Below are positions 24,500-32,450 of a DNA stretch of 32,524 nucleotides, one piece after another. The first letter of the stretch is position 1; each line of letters begins with the position of its first letter. Under the pieces are notes generated by a model, which did not search any database, had not been told where the DNA came from, and saw only the letters and a list, made by a program, of their open reading frames with translations. Both the position numbers and the translations under genes were made by a program. Origin of the DNA: Verrucomicrobiota bacterium (GTDB lineage Bacteria > Verrucomicrobiota > Verrucomicrobiia > Chthoniobacterales > JAFAMB01); NCBI GenBank assembly GCA_019236675.1, contig JAFAIO010000041.1:1-32524 (forward strand). Direction: 5' to 3'.

Positions 24500-25429
24500 A
24501 TGGGTAAACCAGATCAGCTATTCCTGCCGTTCGCACAGGTGTCCGCCTCCGCAAGCTACGGCGCGACAGGTTCCGCCTCCGCAAGCTACGGCGCGACAGG
24601 TTCCGCCTCTGCAAGCTACGGCGCGACAGGTTCCGCCTCCGCAAGCCACGGGGCGACCGGTCATGCCTTTGTCGAGACTTCCTCCTTTGTCGGACCGAGC
24701 CGGACTATGGCGGACGAGACTGTGCCACAGGCTCTCAAATACCGGGTACGCGAAAATCGGCGGGCAAAAAGGATCATCTTGCGCGTGACCGTTACGCACG
24801 GGCTAGAGGTGGTGATACCGTCGGCTGCGGCCCGGCGCCAAATTCCGGAGGTCTTAGCCAAGAACCGCGCCTGGATCGAACACGCATTGAAGAAGCTTTG
24901 CGATGAGCAAGTGGTAGCCAGGCGGGAGTTGCAGACTCCTCCCACGATGATTGCTTTGCCGGCAGTGGCGGAGACGTGGACGATTACTCGGGAACATGTC
25001 GTAGGAGCGCGTCCCCGATTAGAAGAGCGAGCGCATCAGCATCTTCACCTGTGTACCGATCTGCGTGATAGCGGCTGGCAGACATTATTGCGCACCTGGT
25101 TGATCACTCGAGCGCAAAAAGCTTTTAGCGCCTGGCTTAAACAACTAAGTGAACGAACCCAGCTCGGTTACGCCCGAATAACCGTGAGAGTACAAAGGAC
25201 TCGATGGGGCAGTTGTTCCAGAAATGGAAATATTAGTCTCAACGCCCGCCTACTGTTCGTGGCGCCGGAGATAGCCACCTATGTGCTTCTGCATGAGCTT
25301 TGTCATACCCAAGAGCTGAATCACTCCATCCGATTTTGGAGGTTAGTCGAACGGTTCGAACCAAATTGGCGGAAATTAGACCGCGCGCTGACTGAGGCGT
25401 CACGGACTTTGCCCCGTTGGGCGATGTAG
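24500..25429 (+). CDS. YgjP-type (DUF45) M48-like metallopeptidase with repetitive N-terminus
   Basis: The protein carries the YgjP/WLM zinc metallopeptidase domain: RRAKRIILRVT near the start of the domain, TRWGSCSRNGNISLNARL, and the zinc motif HELCH (265-269) with a third histidine His275 in LNHSIRFW. These resemble SprT-like proteases. Reading from ATG 24500 gives 309 residues, of which 15-54 are four copies of a ten-residue repeat (SASASYGATG). An ATG at 24707 would give 240 residues, the ordinary family length, so the repeated extension may be non-coding or a recent addition. Three of the four base changes inside the coding repeats are synonymous, which mildly favours translation. Confidence 0.8.
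   Translation: MGKPDQLFLPFAQVSASASYGATGSASASYGATGSASASYGATGSASASHGATGHAFVETSSFVGPSRTMADETVPQALKYRVRENRRAKRIILRVTVTHGLEVVIPSAAARRQIPEVLAKNRAWIEHALKKLCDEQVVARRELQTPPTMIALPAVAETWTITREHVVGARPRLEERAHQHLHLCTDLRDSGWQTLLRTWLITRAQKAFSAWLKQLSERTQLGYARITVRVQRTRWGSCSRNGNISLNARLLFVAPEIATYVLLHELCHTQELNHSIRFWRLVERFEPNWRKLDRALTEASRTLPRWAM
24541..24660 (+). repeat. Four tandem copies of a 30-bp unit
   Basis: The units run 24541-24570, 24571-24600, 24601-24630 and 24631-24660. They contain CGCAAGCTACGGCGCGACAG, identical in the first three units; unit 4 has CGCAAGCCACGGGGCGACCG. A unit is ten codons long, so copy number can change without breaking the frame. The preceding bases CGCACAGGT resemble the end of another unit. 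No spacers separate the units, so it is not CRISPR. Confidence 0.95.
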
Positions 25430-25492
25430 ACCGCCAACATAACGGAACGACCAAGCGCAGACGTACGCAGCCGGCGGGAAAGACAAAGTTAC

Positions 25493-25620
25493 ACCGCGAA
25501 TGGACACGAATGGACGCGAATACGGTTTTGATCGTATTTGCGCGCTACCTGAATCTGCAGTTGAACGTTTGTGCCTCGTTGTTGCTCACATTCGTCCCCC
25601 TATTCGTGTCCATTCGCGGT
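25493..25620. repeat. 21-bp inverted repeat of CCGCGAATGGACACG words
   Basis: Arms 25493-25513 and 25600-25620 are complementary at 20 of 21 positions. The words are of the same family as those bracketing the GxxExxY gene. The element fills the convergent spacer between the YgjP-type gene and the esterase gene (25430-25678). Confidence 0.85.
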
Positions 25621-25678
25621 TGATCCTTATCTGCGTCCCTATGCGTTCATCTGCAGTTGGATTTGGCCCTCTTTAAGT

Positions 25679-26473
25679 TCATTGGTTGTTATTCGTGGTT
25701 CGCGTATGCTCAAGGAACCAGGAGTACAAATCCTGATTCTCGTAGGTATCGATGATCCCGTGGTCGCGCCCGGGTAGCACGGTAAACCGGACGTTGTTTC
25801 CTAATTTGCGCAAAGCATCGATTAGATCTTGGGTCCCCGCGATTGGCACTAAGTCATCATTGCTGCCGTGGAAGGCCCAGATCGGCATCTTTTTCAAGCG
25901 ATCAGCCCAAGCTGTAAGTACGAATGGCGCACTCATCGGCGCTATGGCGGCAAATCGGTCCGGGTGTTGATAGCCCAAATACCAGGTGCCGAAGCCACCC
26001 ATACTATGACCAGTTAAATAGACCCGGGAAAGATCGACCGAGTAACGTTTCTCGATCTCGTCCAGTAGAGAGACTAGCGCTTCGGTGTCGGTCCAGTACT
26101 CGCCATTCGGGCACAATGGTGAAACCACGATAAACGGAAAAGATTTCTTCTTTTCAAGCAGCGCCGGTAGTCCCCATCCCGGTTCCCTCACTTTCTCGAT
26201 GTCATCGCCTCGACGAGATCCTCCGTGCAGATACATAATCAATGGCCACTTCTTAGATTGATCATCCTGGTAACCATCTGGAATAAACAGCAGATACTTC
26301 ATCTGCACCGATCGCGTAACCGTTCCGCGGAATTCTTCCGGATGCTGCCCCGCAGCCGTCTCTCCAAAACAAACCCCAGGCAAAAGAATCGAGATAAGTG
26401 CCAAAAATGTCAGGTGACGCGTCGCAGGAACGAAGCGCACATCAACTGATCCAAGGTCAAGCTCTTCTGCCAT
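25679..26473 (-). CDS. Secreted alpha/beta-hydrolase esterase (PHB-depolymerase-like)
   Basis: The 264-residue product has a hydrophobic N-terminal segment (FLALISILLPGVCFG) that looks like a signal peptide with cleavage near GETAA, so it should be exported. The start at 26473 leaves a long polar leader of about 20 residues; a GTG 11 codons later would give a more typical signal peptide. The catalytic domain has LIMYLHGGSRRGDD, nucleophile Ser157 in GHSMGGFGTW, Asp206 in HGSNDDLVP and His238 in GRDHGI. This group includes polyhydroxybutyrate depolymerases and feruloyl or acetyl xylan esterases; the substrate is unknown. Confidence 0.83.
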   Translation of the reverse strand: MAEELDLGSVDVRFVPATRHLTFLALISILLPGVCFGETAAGQHPEEFRGTVTRSVQMKYLLFIPDGYQDDQSKKWPLIMYLHGGSRRGDDIEKVREPGWGLPALLEKKKSFPFIVVSPLCPNGEYWTDTEALVSLLDEIEKRYSVDLSRVYLTGHSMGGFGTWYLGYQHPDRFAAIAPMSAPFVLTAWADRLKKMPIWAFHGSNDDLVPIAGTQDLIDALRKLGNNVRFTVLPGRDHGIIDTYENQDLYSWFLEHTRTTNNNQ

Positions 26474-26516
26474 CTGAGCGGCCTAAAGTGACGACCAACC
26501 TGCGGCTGAAGATCTG

Positions 26517-26747
26517 TTAGCTAAGGACCGCTTGGGGTACGTCTGTCTTTTTTTCGGCGTTTCCGCAAACAGCCCAGATGGCCGGAATTGTCGTTATCAG
26601 GCCGATGATCGTCAGGGTCGCTCCGACCGCTCGTCGTTGGTCTCTAGTGAATCGATCCGCCAGCAAAAGGGCGATCCCCGCTCCTAGCATGGCTCGGGTC
26701 GCGATGATCATTCCTAGCTCCGGGAAATCGAGACGCACCTGCTTCAT
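26517..26747 (-). CDS. Small membrane protein of unknown function
   Basis: With the ATG at 26747 the product has 76 residues. It begins MKQVRLDFPELGMIIATRAM, then has two hydrophobic helices, GMIIATRAMLGAGIALLLA and ATLTIIGLITTIPAIWAV, separated by a charged loop (DRFTRDQRRAVG). This makes it a two-helix inner-membrane protein. An earlier start at 26792 adds fifteen residues of unlikely sequence. I recall similar short predicted proteins in related bacteria but no assigned role. It lies between the esterase and the MFS transporter on the same strand. Confidence 0.65.
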   Translation of the reverse strand: MKQVRLDFPELGMIIATRAMLGAGIALLLADRFTRDQRRAVGATLTIIGLITTIPAIWAVCGNAEKKTDVPQAVLS

Positions 26748-26927
26748 GCCCTCAAGCTCTCTTATGCCTGGGACCGGGTCAAACCTGGGCAAACACCCAC
26801 CGACCTGTCCAACATCGTTCTCGGGTCCGCCGGCCGGCAGTTGATCACTTTCTGCCTAGGATCTTTGCGACCTTTGTGGCCTTGTTGTGCATTCTTTATT
26901 TCTTCGGACTTTCGTGTGGAGCGGGGC

Positions 26928-28361
26928 TCAGATTATCTCTGCGTCGCTTCTCTCTGCTTCGATTCGCGAATGCGGGTCGTGAGGAACAAACCGGAGCGTC
27001 AGCCCAGTGCCGATCAGACAGATAGTGCTGGAGATGATCATGCCCCATTGAAAACCGGCGACAAAGCTAGGCGCCGCCATAAGTAATGAACCTAGGACCG
27101 CCACTCCGGAGGCGGCGCCAATCTGCCGTCCAGTGTTTAAGGTTGCGGAAGCGAGACCGACTTGCGACCGATCAACCGATGCTAGTACGACCGTAGTCAA
27201 AGGCGGCAAAATAAGCGGCACCCCGGCGCCGACGCACAACAAAGGCAGCAGTAAACCCCAGTAAGTGGTGGCGGTGCCGCTGGCAAATGCGAGCCAGAAA
27301 AAGCCGATCCCGCCACCGATAAACCCGATCACCATTGGAAAGCGCATACCGCGGGCTGCACCGAGTCTGCCCGCAAAAACATTCATCACGGTAAGCAAAC
27401 CAGTCACCGGCAAGAAAGCGAGGCCGGTCTGCAATGGGGTGAAATGGCGAACCTGTTGGAAATACAGACTAAGGGTAAAGATCAATCCGTAGAACGAGAA
27501 ACTCAGGAGAAGCCCGAGCAAGGTTGAGACCGTGAACTGCGCGGACTGAAAAAGAGACAACGGTAACATCGGCTGCGATTGCCTTTCCTCGATTAGAAAA
27601 AACAAAACAGACAAACCGATGAAAACAGCGCTCAGAATGATGGTCCCTGTAGAAAGCCATCCCCAATTGGTCCCTTCGATCAGAACCGTGGTGAGTGAAG
27701 CCAGTGCGAAGAGGCTGACGAGCTGCCCTGGCCAATCGATTCTTTGCCCAGGTCGCGGCTGCTCTCTCCGAATATAACGATAGGTCAAAAAAAGCGCAGC
27801 TAAGCCAATAGGAATGTTGACATAGAAAATGCTACGCCAACCAAAACTGTGTATGAGGAAGCCGCCGATGACGGGACCGGCAGCAACTGAAGCTCCGCCG
27901 CTCCCCGCCCACCAGCCGAACGCTCTCGCTCGTTCGCGCGGATGCTGGTACGCGTGATTCAATAACGTAAGTGAGCAGGGGATAATGAGAGCTGCGCCGA
28001 TCCCTTGCAAAACCCGAGCACCTATCAATGCAGGCAAGTTACTGGCAGCTCCACAAACGACGGAAGCGATAGTGAAAATAACAAATCCCGCCACAAACAC
28101 CTGTCGATTTCCGAAGCGATCTCCAGCGGTGCCGGCACTAAGAAGAAAGCTGGCAAAGGCCACCGTGTAGGCGTCGACAATCCACTGAAGATCGCTGAGT
28201 CTACCGCCCAATCCCGCGGCGATCGGCTTGAGCGCGACATTAACGATCGAAATATCGAGTAGAACGACTACGCATCCCAGGCAGACAATGAAGGCCGTGA
28301 AGTTTGCACGACTACGCTCGGGTGCTCCCGCGTCGAGAACGTTCTCAAGACAATCAGACAT
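26928..28361 (-). CDS. DHA2-family MFS drug transporter
   Basis: This 477-residue inner-membrane protein is of the EmrB/QacA type, about 14 hydrophobic segments, exporting toxic compounds using the proton gradient. Visible signatures are the TM1 motif with Asp36 in VVVLLDISIVNVAL, motif A GDRFGNRQV (80-88) after TM2, and the motif C-like stretch GSGGASVAAGPVIGG in TM5. The substrate is unknown. A near-palindromic sequence sits in the promoter region at 28400-28431, suggesting control by a repressor. A decayed LysR regulator gene lies further upstream on the same strand. Confidence 0.92.
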   Translation of the reverse strand: MSDCLENVLDAGAPERSRANFTAFIVCLGCVVVLLDISIVNVALKPIAAGLGGRLSDLQWIVDAYTVAFASFLLSAGTAGDRFGNRQVFVAGFVIFTIASVVCGAASNLPALIGARVLQGIGAALIIPCSLTLLNHAYQHPRERARAFGWWAGSGGASVAAGPVIGGFLIHSFGWRSIFYVNIPIGLAALFLTYRYIRREQPRPGQRIDWPGQLVSLFALASLTTVLIEGTNWGWLSTGTIILSAVFIGLSVLFFLIEERQSQPMLPLSLFQSAQFTVSTLLGLLLSFSFYGLIFTLSLYFQQVRHFTPLQTGLAFLPVTGLLTVMNVFAGRLGAARGMRFPMVIGFIGGGIGFFWLAFASGTATTYWGLLLPLLCVGAGVPLILPPLTTVVLASVDRSQVGLASATLNTGRQIGAASGVAVLGSLLMAAPSFVAGFQWGMIISSTICLIGTGLTLRFVPHDPHSRIEAERSDAEII

Positions 28362-28399
28362 CTTGGTCCCTGGACTCTCCCTTCCTGAGCAAACCCGCT

Positions 28400-28431
28400 T
28401 TTGGTATCATTGTATCGTGATTAATACCAAA
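28400..28431 (-). promoter_or_regulatory. Possible operator upstream of the MFS transporter
   Basis: TTTGGTAT (28400-28407) and ATACCAAA (28424-28431) are exact eight-base complements separated by 16 bases, 39-70 bases upstream of the transporter start. On the minus strand a TACAAT hexamer lies between the arms, like a -10 box. Such a dyad over a promoter is typical of a TetR or MarR family operator, but no regulator gene of those families is adjacent. Confidence 0.45.
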
Positions 28432-28485
28432 GCTGATAGGGTGGCTCTGTCAACATGTGGCAGGTGAGAGGGGTGGCTTGAGAGT

Positions 28486-28592
28486 GAGCAGTAAGCAGTA
28501 AGCAGTAAGCAGTAATCAGTAAAATCAGTGATCAGTCTTGATGCTCACCGGGCTTCTGAAACTGATTACTGACATACTGATTATTGATTACT
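28486..28592. repeat. ATCAGT-word inverted repeat, copy d
   Basis: The left arm (28486-28536) is a degenerate run of AGCAGTAAGCAGTA and AATCAGT words. The right arm 28561-28592 matches the 32-base arm type with three changes. It is more diverged than copies a and b. Together with the neighbouring composite element it fills the gene-free stretch 28362-28940. Confidence 0.8.
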
Positions 28593-28664
28593 ACGCGCAC
28601 ACCCGGGTCTTGGTTTCGCTCACCAGACTCCTTCTCGTCTGCAGCGTTGCATGACCTCAAACGG

Positions 28665-28880
28665 AGGGGAGCCGCATTGGCGATATCAGACCTTTGAATT
28701 CGGAAGCGATCTATCGCGGATCTCGCCAAAAGACGTGTCTGGCCGCGGCTCCCTGTAGCTGTGGCACGATCCCGGTCTGTTAAACCTGCCTCAAGTCCGG
28801 GGCGTCGAGTCTATTCTAGCGCCATATCTGCGACGATCATTGCAGTCGACGAGAGTGCGAGCTGCAATGCCCCTCCGATC
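28665..28880 (-). repeat. Composite paired-hairpin non-coding element, copy 2
   Basis: This is the inverted counterpart of 4206-4450. On the minus strand it shows the same blocks in the same order: CAGATATGGCGCT (28818-28830), CGACGCCCCGG (28797-28807), GATCGTGCCACA (28760-28771), ACAGGGAGCCGCGGC (28742-28756) and ATGCGGCTCCCCT (28665-28677). The module 2 inverted ends (28668-28676 and 28745-28753) are again perfectly complementary. The internal sequences have diverged and are shorter by about 30 bases. No open reading frame is shared with copy 1. Confidence 0.8.
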
Positions 28881-28940
28881 TGGGGTGTTTGATACCTTTT
28901 CAAAATCACTAGTCGAGCAATACCGCTTCAAACCTTCTCC

Positions 28941-29345
28941 TCACGTCGGAGCTGATTCGTGATTATAAGTCGCGACGATCTGGTCACGAAGCCAGGCGTT
29001 CCCGGGATCACTTTCGACGCGTGCGCTCCAGTAAAGGAGGACATCCACTTCGGCGGGAGCACCTGGAAATGGGTAGATTCGGTTCGCCAGATGTGAGTTC
29101 ACCAACTCGGGGGGCGCCGTGCCATGGTAAGAATTAGGTTCGTCCGGCTGACCACATGACATGCCGCTAAATAGTCATGACATCGAAGTACAATCCGGCG
29201 TTCATGACCTTGCCGGCCGAGGTTAAAATCCTCGATACTAACTCCTTTACGCCTGGAGGAGACTTGAATGTGCTCTTGAGTTAAGTAGGTCTCCAGCGTG
29301 AGCCGGCGTTTTATCGCGGGATGGCCGGCGCGAGCTACTACACTG
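28941..29345 (-). pseudogene. Broken LysR-family regulator, effector-domain part only
   Basis: Read on the minus strand from about 29345, one frame gives SVVARAGHPAIKRRLTLETY, then RRIVLRCHDYLAACHVVS and NLILTMARR, which is the co-inducer domain of a LysR regulator (the VVARAGHP and D/N-LILTMP phrases are typical). At a run of six G (29109-29114 on the plus strand) the frame must shift by one base to continue as LVNSHLANRIYPFPG, DVLLYWSARVESDPG and NAWLRDQIVATY, the standard LysR C-terminus. One extra base in that run would restore a single frame. The DNA-binding half is missing because the sequence beyond about 29345 belongs to another gene. A sequencing error could explain the frameshift but not the truncation. 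Confidence 0.78.
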
Positions 29346-29349
29346 AGCT

Positions 29350-30063
29350 GTGCAACTCTGTATTGCGTTGTTGGAAAAGCTTATTGATCTTCATCAGATC
29401 GACTACCGTGCCCATGGGCTGGAGTGGATTGGCAAAGGTGAGGGATATGTTCGCAGACAAGTTGAACGCTGGACCGACCGTTTTCATAAAGATCGGCGCG
29501 AAAACAATCCTGTAGGCGAATCCGTGGCCGCGTGGCTGAGCCAGAATACGCCTCTTAGCGAAACCGGCGTTTCTCTCATCCATAACGACTTTCGGTTCGA
29601 TAATGTCGTACTCGATCCGGCCGACCCATTAAAGATCATCGGTGTGCTTGACTGGGAGATGGCGACACTGGGTGATCCCTTGATGGATCTTGGCGCCGCG
29701 CTCGCCTATTGGACAGAACCGAACGATGCCGAACCTTGCCAGCTTATCCGTGTCCAACCGACTACTGCTCCCGGAATGTTCACCCGAAGTCAGGCGATCA
29801 AATACAATTTAGATCGAACCGACCGTCAGACCGGGTTAGATAAATTTTATCCGATTTTCGGCTACTTCCGACTCTCCGTGATCCTTCGGCAATTCTATTC
29901 TTGGTCTCTTCAGGGTAAGAAGAAGAACCCGCGCTTTGCTGATTTCGGAGGCGCCGCCCGGCATCTTGAAGAACTTTGCTTAGGGCTGATAGAAACGTCC
30001 CGCTGCAGAGGTAGTTTGAGCGGCGATCGCGGAGGGTATCGTTCTCCCGATCAACATGCATGA
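29350..30063 (+). pseudogene. 5'-truncated aminoglycoside phosphotransferase-family kinase
   Basis: The 237-codon frame matches the C-terminal two thirds of the APH/ACAD10-type phosphotransferases (LIDLHQIDYRAHGLEWIGKG, then the catalytic loop SLIHNDFRFDNVVLDP and the metal-binding region GVLDWEMATLGDPLMDLG). Family members are about 340-350 residues; here the N-terminal lobe with the glycine-rich loop and ATP-binding lysine is missing, and the frame starts in the middle of a helix directly after the LysR remnant. It is unlikely to be active. The C-terminal tail after ELCLGLIETSR is also unusual. Most probably this is the remainder of a gene cut by a deletion or rearrangement. Confidence 0.75.
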
Positions 30064-30517
30064 AATTAATGCAACCATATCAATCCTATTCATTGGATTC
30101 ATGTTCGTGCCGGTCTTTAATTTTCACCGATCTTTTGACTCGGGATCCCGTAACTGCTTCAAAATGAGATCATATCGATCATCCCTAGAGATACTCGAGA
30201 CCGGCATCGAGCGTTATTAGCCGGCGAGACGTCACACGTGACTTGGTAACCATATGCACGGCCAAAGGACAATGAGCACCCGACTGATTTGGGCCTATCT
30301 GTTAGCAATTTGTCGTTTGCGGTTTCCCCAATCGGTCGCAATGTGAAGAGCTGGCAGGTGTTTTTGAATCTGATGATTTAGACCGGGTTCATCAACGGAT
30401 AAGAACAACCTTTGGGCGATAAAGATATGGCGAAGAATGTCCTTCCCAAGGCTGAGTCGAAGTCTCCAGGGCGGCGGTTGGGAGAAATGCCAATCGCCAT
30501 CATCTTAACCTAGACCC
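30064..30517. other. Gene-free spacer, nothing recognised
   Basis: This 454-base stretch before the acyl-CoA synthetase has no believable gene. It also lacks the typical repeat words found in the other spacers. A 28-codon frame at 30427-30513 and a 60-codon minus frame at 30159-30341 are present but show no family features and no ribosome binding site. It may be old, decayed coding sequence continuing the degraded zone 28941-30063. Confidence 0.6.
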
Positions 30518-32323
30518 ATGAACTCTCCGACTCGGATCTTTGATCTATTGCGGACCCAGTTGAGCAAATCTCCAAGACCGGATGCATTTGCTCACAAGGT
30601 TAATGGTGAATGGAAGAGGTTTTCGACGGCAGAATCGCTGGAGATAATCGAGGCGCTGGCGTGGGGGTTACATCTTGCCGGGATCGAAAAAGGAGACCGG
30701 GTTGCCAACGTTACGGAGAGAAACCGGCCGGAGTGGAACTTTATTGATAATGCGGTAACGAGCTTGGGCGCGGTCCATGTTCCGGTGTACCCGAACCTGA
30801 ATCCCGAAGAGTTCGAGTTGGTTTTAAATCACTCGGAGGCCAAGCTTCTTTTCGTCTCCAGTGAGGCTCTGGTCCATTTCTTCACGGGTATCCGGTATAG
30901 GCTGCGTTTTTTGGAGGGAATTTATACCTATGATCCTGTGAAAGGTGTGCGTTCCTGGAGCGAGTTGCGGGACCTGGGAGAGGCTGACCTCCAGGAAGGT
31001 GACAATCACGAAGTCCTCGAAGCGGCGATGGCTCAAGTAGACCCCAATGATCTAGCAACATTGATTTATACCTCAGGTACGATGGGTGCACCTAAGGCGG
31101 TGATGCTTTCGCACGCCAATTTGATTTCAAATTGTATCGCCTGTTGTCCCATGGTGCGGCGGCTGAATGTCGATCGAACCCTCTCTTTTTTGCCGTTGTG
31201 CCACGTCTTTGAACGGACCATGGTGAACATCTATGTCGGCCTGGGAATCTCTGTCTATTACGTCGAGAGCTTCAGCAAGGTGGTAGAGACTCTTCGCGAA
31301 GTTCAACCAGTCTATTTTGCGGCTGTTCCCAGGGTGTTAGAAAAGATTTATGAAGCCATGGTCGCTTCGGGGAGCCGTCTGAGCGGAATCCGGCGGAAGA
31401 TATTTGATTGGGCGCATCGCTTAGCCCTCGAATACCGCCACCATGGGGCGATATCGTGGACTAAACGTATCGAGTATGCCTTGGCAGATCGCCTTGTCTT
31501 TCGAGGCTGGCGTCAAGAGCTGGGAGACCGGCTAAAAGCAATCACCTGCGGTTCCGCTCCATTACCGGCGCCGCTCGCATCGGTTTTCTTTGCCGCAGGC
31601 GTGCAGGTGTTTGAAGGCTACGGCCTGACCGAAGCGGCACCGGTTATTTCTACCAACTATGATGACGTCGGAAAACTAAGGGTCGGAACTGTCGGGCCAA
31701 TTATCCCCGGTGGTCAGGTGAAGCTAGCAGTCGATGGCGAAATCCTGTATCGGGGACCGAACGTGATGATGGGGTATTTTCGAGCACCGGATCTGACGAA
31801 CGAGGCGATTGATAAGGATGGTTGGTTGCACACCGGCGATATCGGTCAGCTCATCGATGGGTTTTTAACAATCACTGGCCGCAAGAACGCGATGTTCAAA
31901 ACATCCGGTGGCAAATACGTTCACCCGCAACAGCTCGAAAATAAAATGAAGGAATCGCCGTTTATCGAGCAGATATTGGTCGTTGGCGAAGGCCGAAAAC
32001 ATCCGGCGGCGTTGATCGTGCCGGCTTTCAATGAAATGGCCAATCACCTATCACCCAGGCGTTATTCTTCTCGACGCGAGTTGATAGCCGACCCGAAGGT
32101 GCAGGCCTTAATCCAGCAAGAGGTAGACCGATTGAATCAAAATTTTGGCCGGTACTTGCAGGTTAAAAAGTTTCTTCTCGTGGCTGACGATTGGACGGTC
32201 GATACCGGAGAGCTAACAGCGACGCTGAAACTAAAGAGACGTTGTGTTACCGAAAAATATGCGAATGAGATTGAGTCGCTGTACGCGGAATCAGCACCAG
32301 TAAAGGTAGCAGGTGGGTGGTGA
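30518..32323 (+). CDS. Long-chain fatty acyl-CoA synthetase (AMP-forming)
   Basis: This enzyme activates fatty acids with ATP and CoA. At 601 residues it matches the FadD15-like group. Features in order are GDRVANVTERNRPEWNFID near the N-terminus, the P-loop YTSGTMGAPKAVMLSH at 184-199 (T-M-G instead of the usual T-T-G and Ala instead of the last Gly), LPLCHVFERT, GYGLTEAAPVIS, HTGDIGQLIDGFLTITGRK, and FKTSGGKYVHPQQLE. The C-terminal region ends with TATLKLKRR, usual for this group. It starts at ATG 30518 without a Shine-Dalgarno sequence. It stands alone, as the spacer upstream has no gene, so co-regulation with the acs gene far away is unknown. Confidence 0.93.
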   Translation: MNSPTRIFDLLRTQLSKSPRPDAFAHKVNGEWKRFSTAESLEIIEALAWGLHLAGIEKGDRVANVTERNRPEWNFIDNAVTSLGAVHVPVYPNLNPEEFELVLNHSEAKLLFVSSEALVHFFTGIRYRLRFLEGIYTYDPVKGVRSWSELRDLGEADLQEGDNHEVLEAAMAQVDPNDLATLIYTSGTMGAPKAVMLSHANLISNCIACCPMVRRLNVDRTLSFLPLCHVFERTMVNIYVGLGISVYYVESFSKVVETLREVQPVYFAAVPRVLEKIYEAMVASGSRLSGIRRKIFDWAHRLALEYRHHGAISWTKRIEYALADRLVFRGWRQELGDRLKAITCGSAPLPAPLASVFFAAGVQVFEGYGLTEAAPVISTNYDDVGKLRVGTVGPIIPGGQVKLAVDGEILYRGPNVMMGYFRAPDLTNEAIDKDGWLHTGDIGQLIDGFLTITGRKNAMFKTSGGKYVHPQQLENKMKESPFIEQILVVGEGRKHPAALIVPAFNEMANHLSPRRYSSRRELIADPKVQALIQQEVDRLNQNFGRYLQVKKFLLVADDWTVDTGELTATLKLKRRCVTEKYANEIESLYAESAPVKVAGGW

Positions 32324-32391
32324 GTCGCTGCGTCAGCTGATAGGAAAGCTCGGTCGAAGGGTGAGACGTGAGAAGGTGGCTCGAGGCTGAA

Positions 32392-32450
32392 AGTAATCAG
32401 TAATCAGTAGGTCAGTAATCAGTTCAGGAGCTAGGAGCTAGGAGCTAGGA
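32392..32450. repeat. ATCAGT arm (copy e) followed by AGGAGCTAGG tandem words
   Basis: Bases 32392-32423 are identical to the left arm of copy b at 16707-16738. Directly after them, 32425-32450 hold AGGAGCTAGGAGCTAGGAG-type words. Here two different repeat types are fused. The partner arm, if any, lies outside the window or is absent. Confidence 0.85.

Noticed and set aside
24541-24660. Tandem array considered as CRISPR
   Set aside because: Units are directly adjacent with no spacers and no cas genes are nearby.
24518-24799. 93-codon minus-strand frame with CRAVACGGGT repeats
   Set aside because: It is the antisense reading of the 30-bp tandem repeat; the plus strand continues into a recognised protease domain.
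28486-28592. ATCAGT runs considered as CRISPR or an origin-type iteron
   Set aside because: Copies are scattered singly or as inverted pairs across the window, with no regular spacers and no replication gene nearby.
30159-30341. 60-codon minus-strand frame
   Set aside because: No family features, no ribosome binding site, and composition like non-coding DNA.
30427-30513. 28-codon plus-strand frame before the acyl-CoA synthetase
   Set aside because: The start has only a weak ribosome binding site and the peptide shows no recognisable feature; it could be a leader but I cannot support it.
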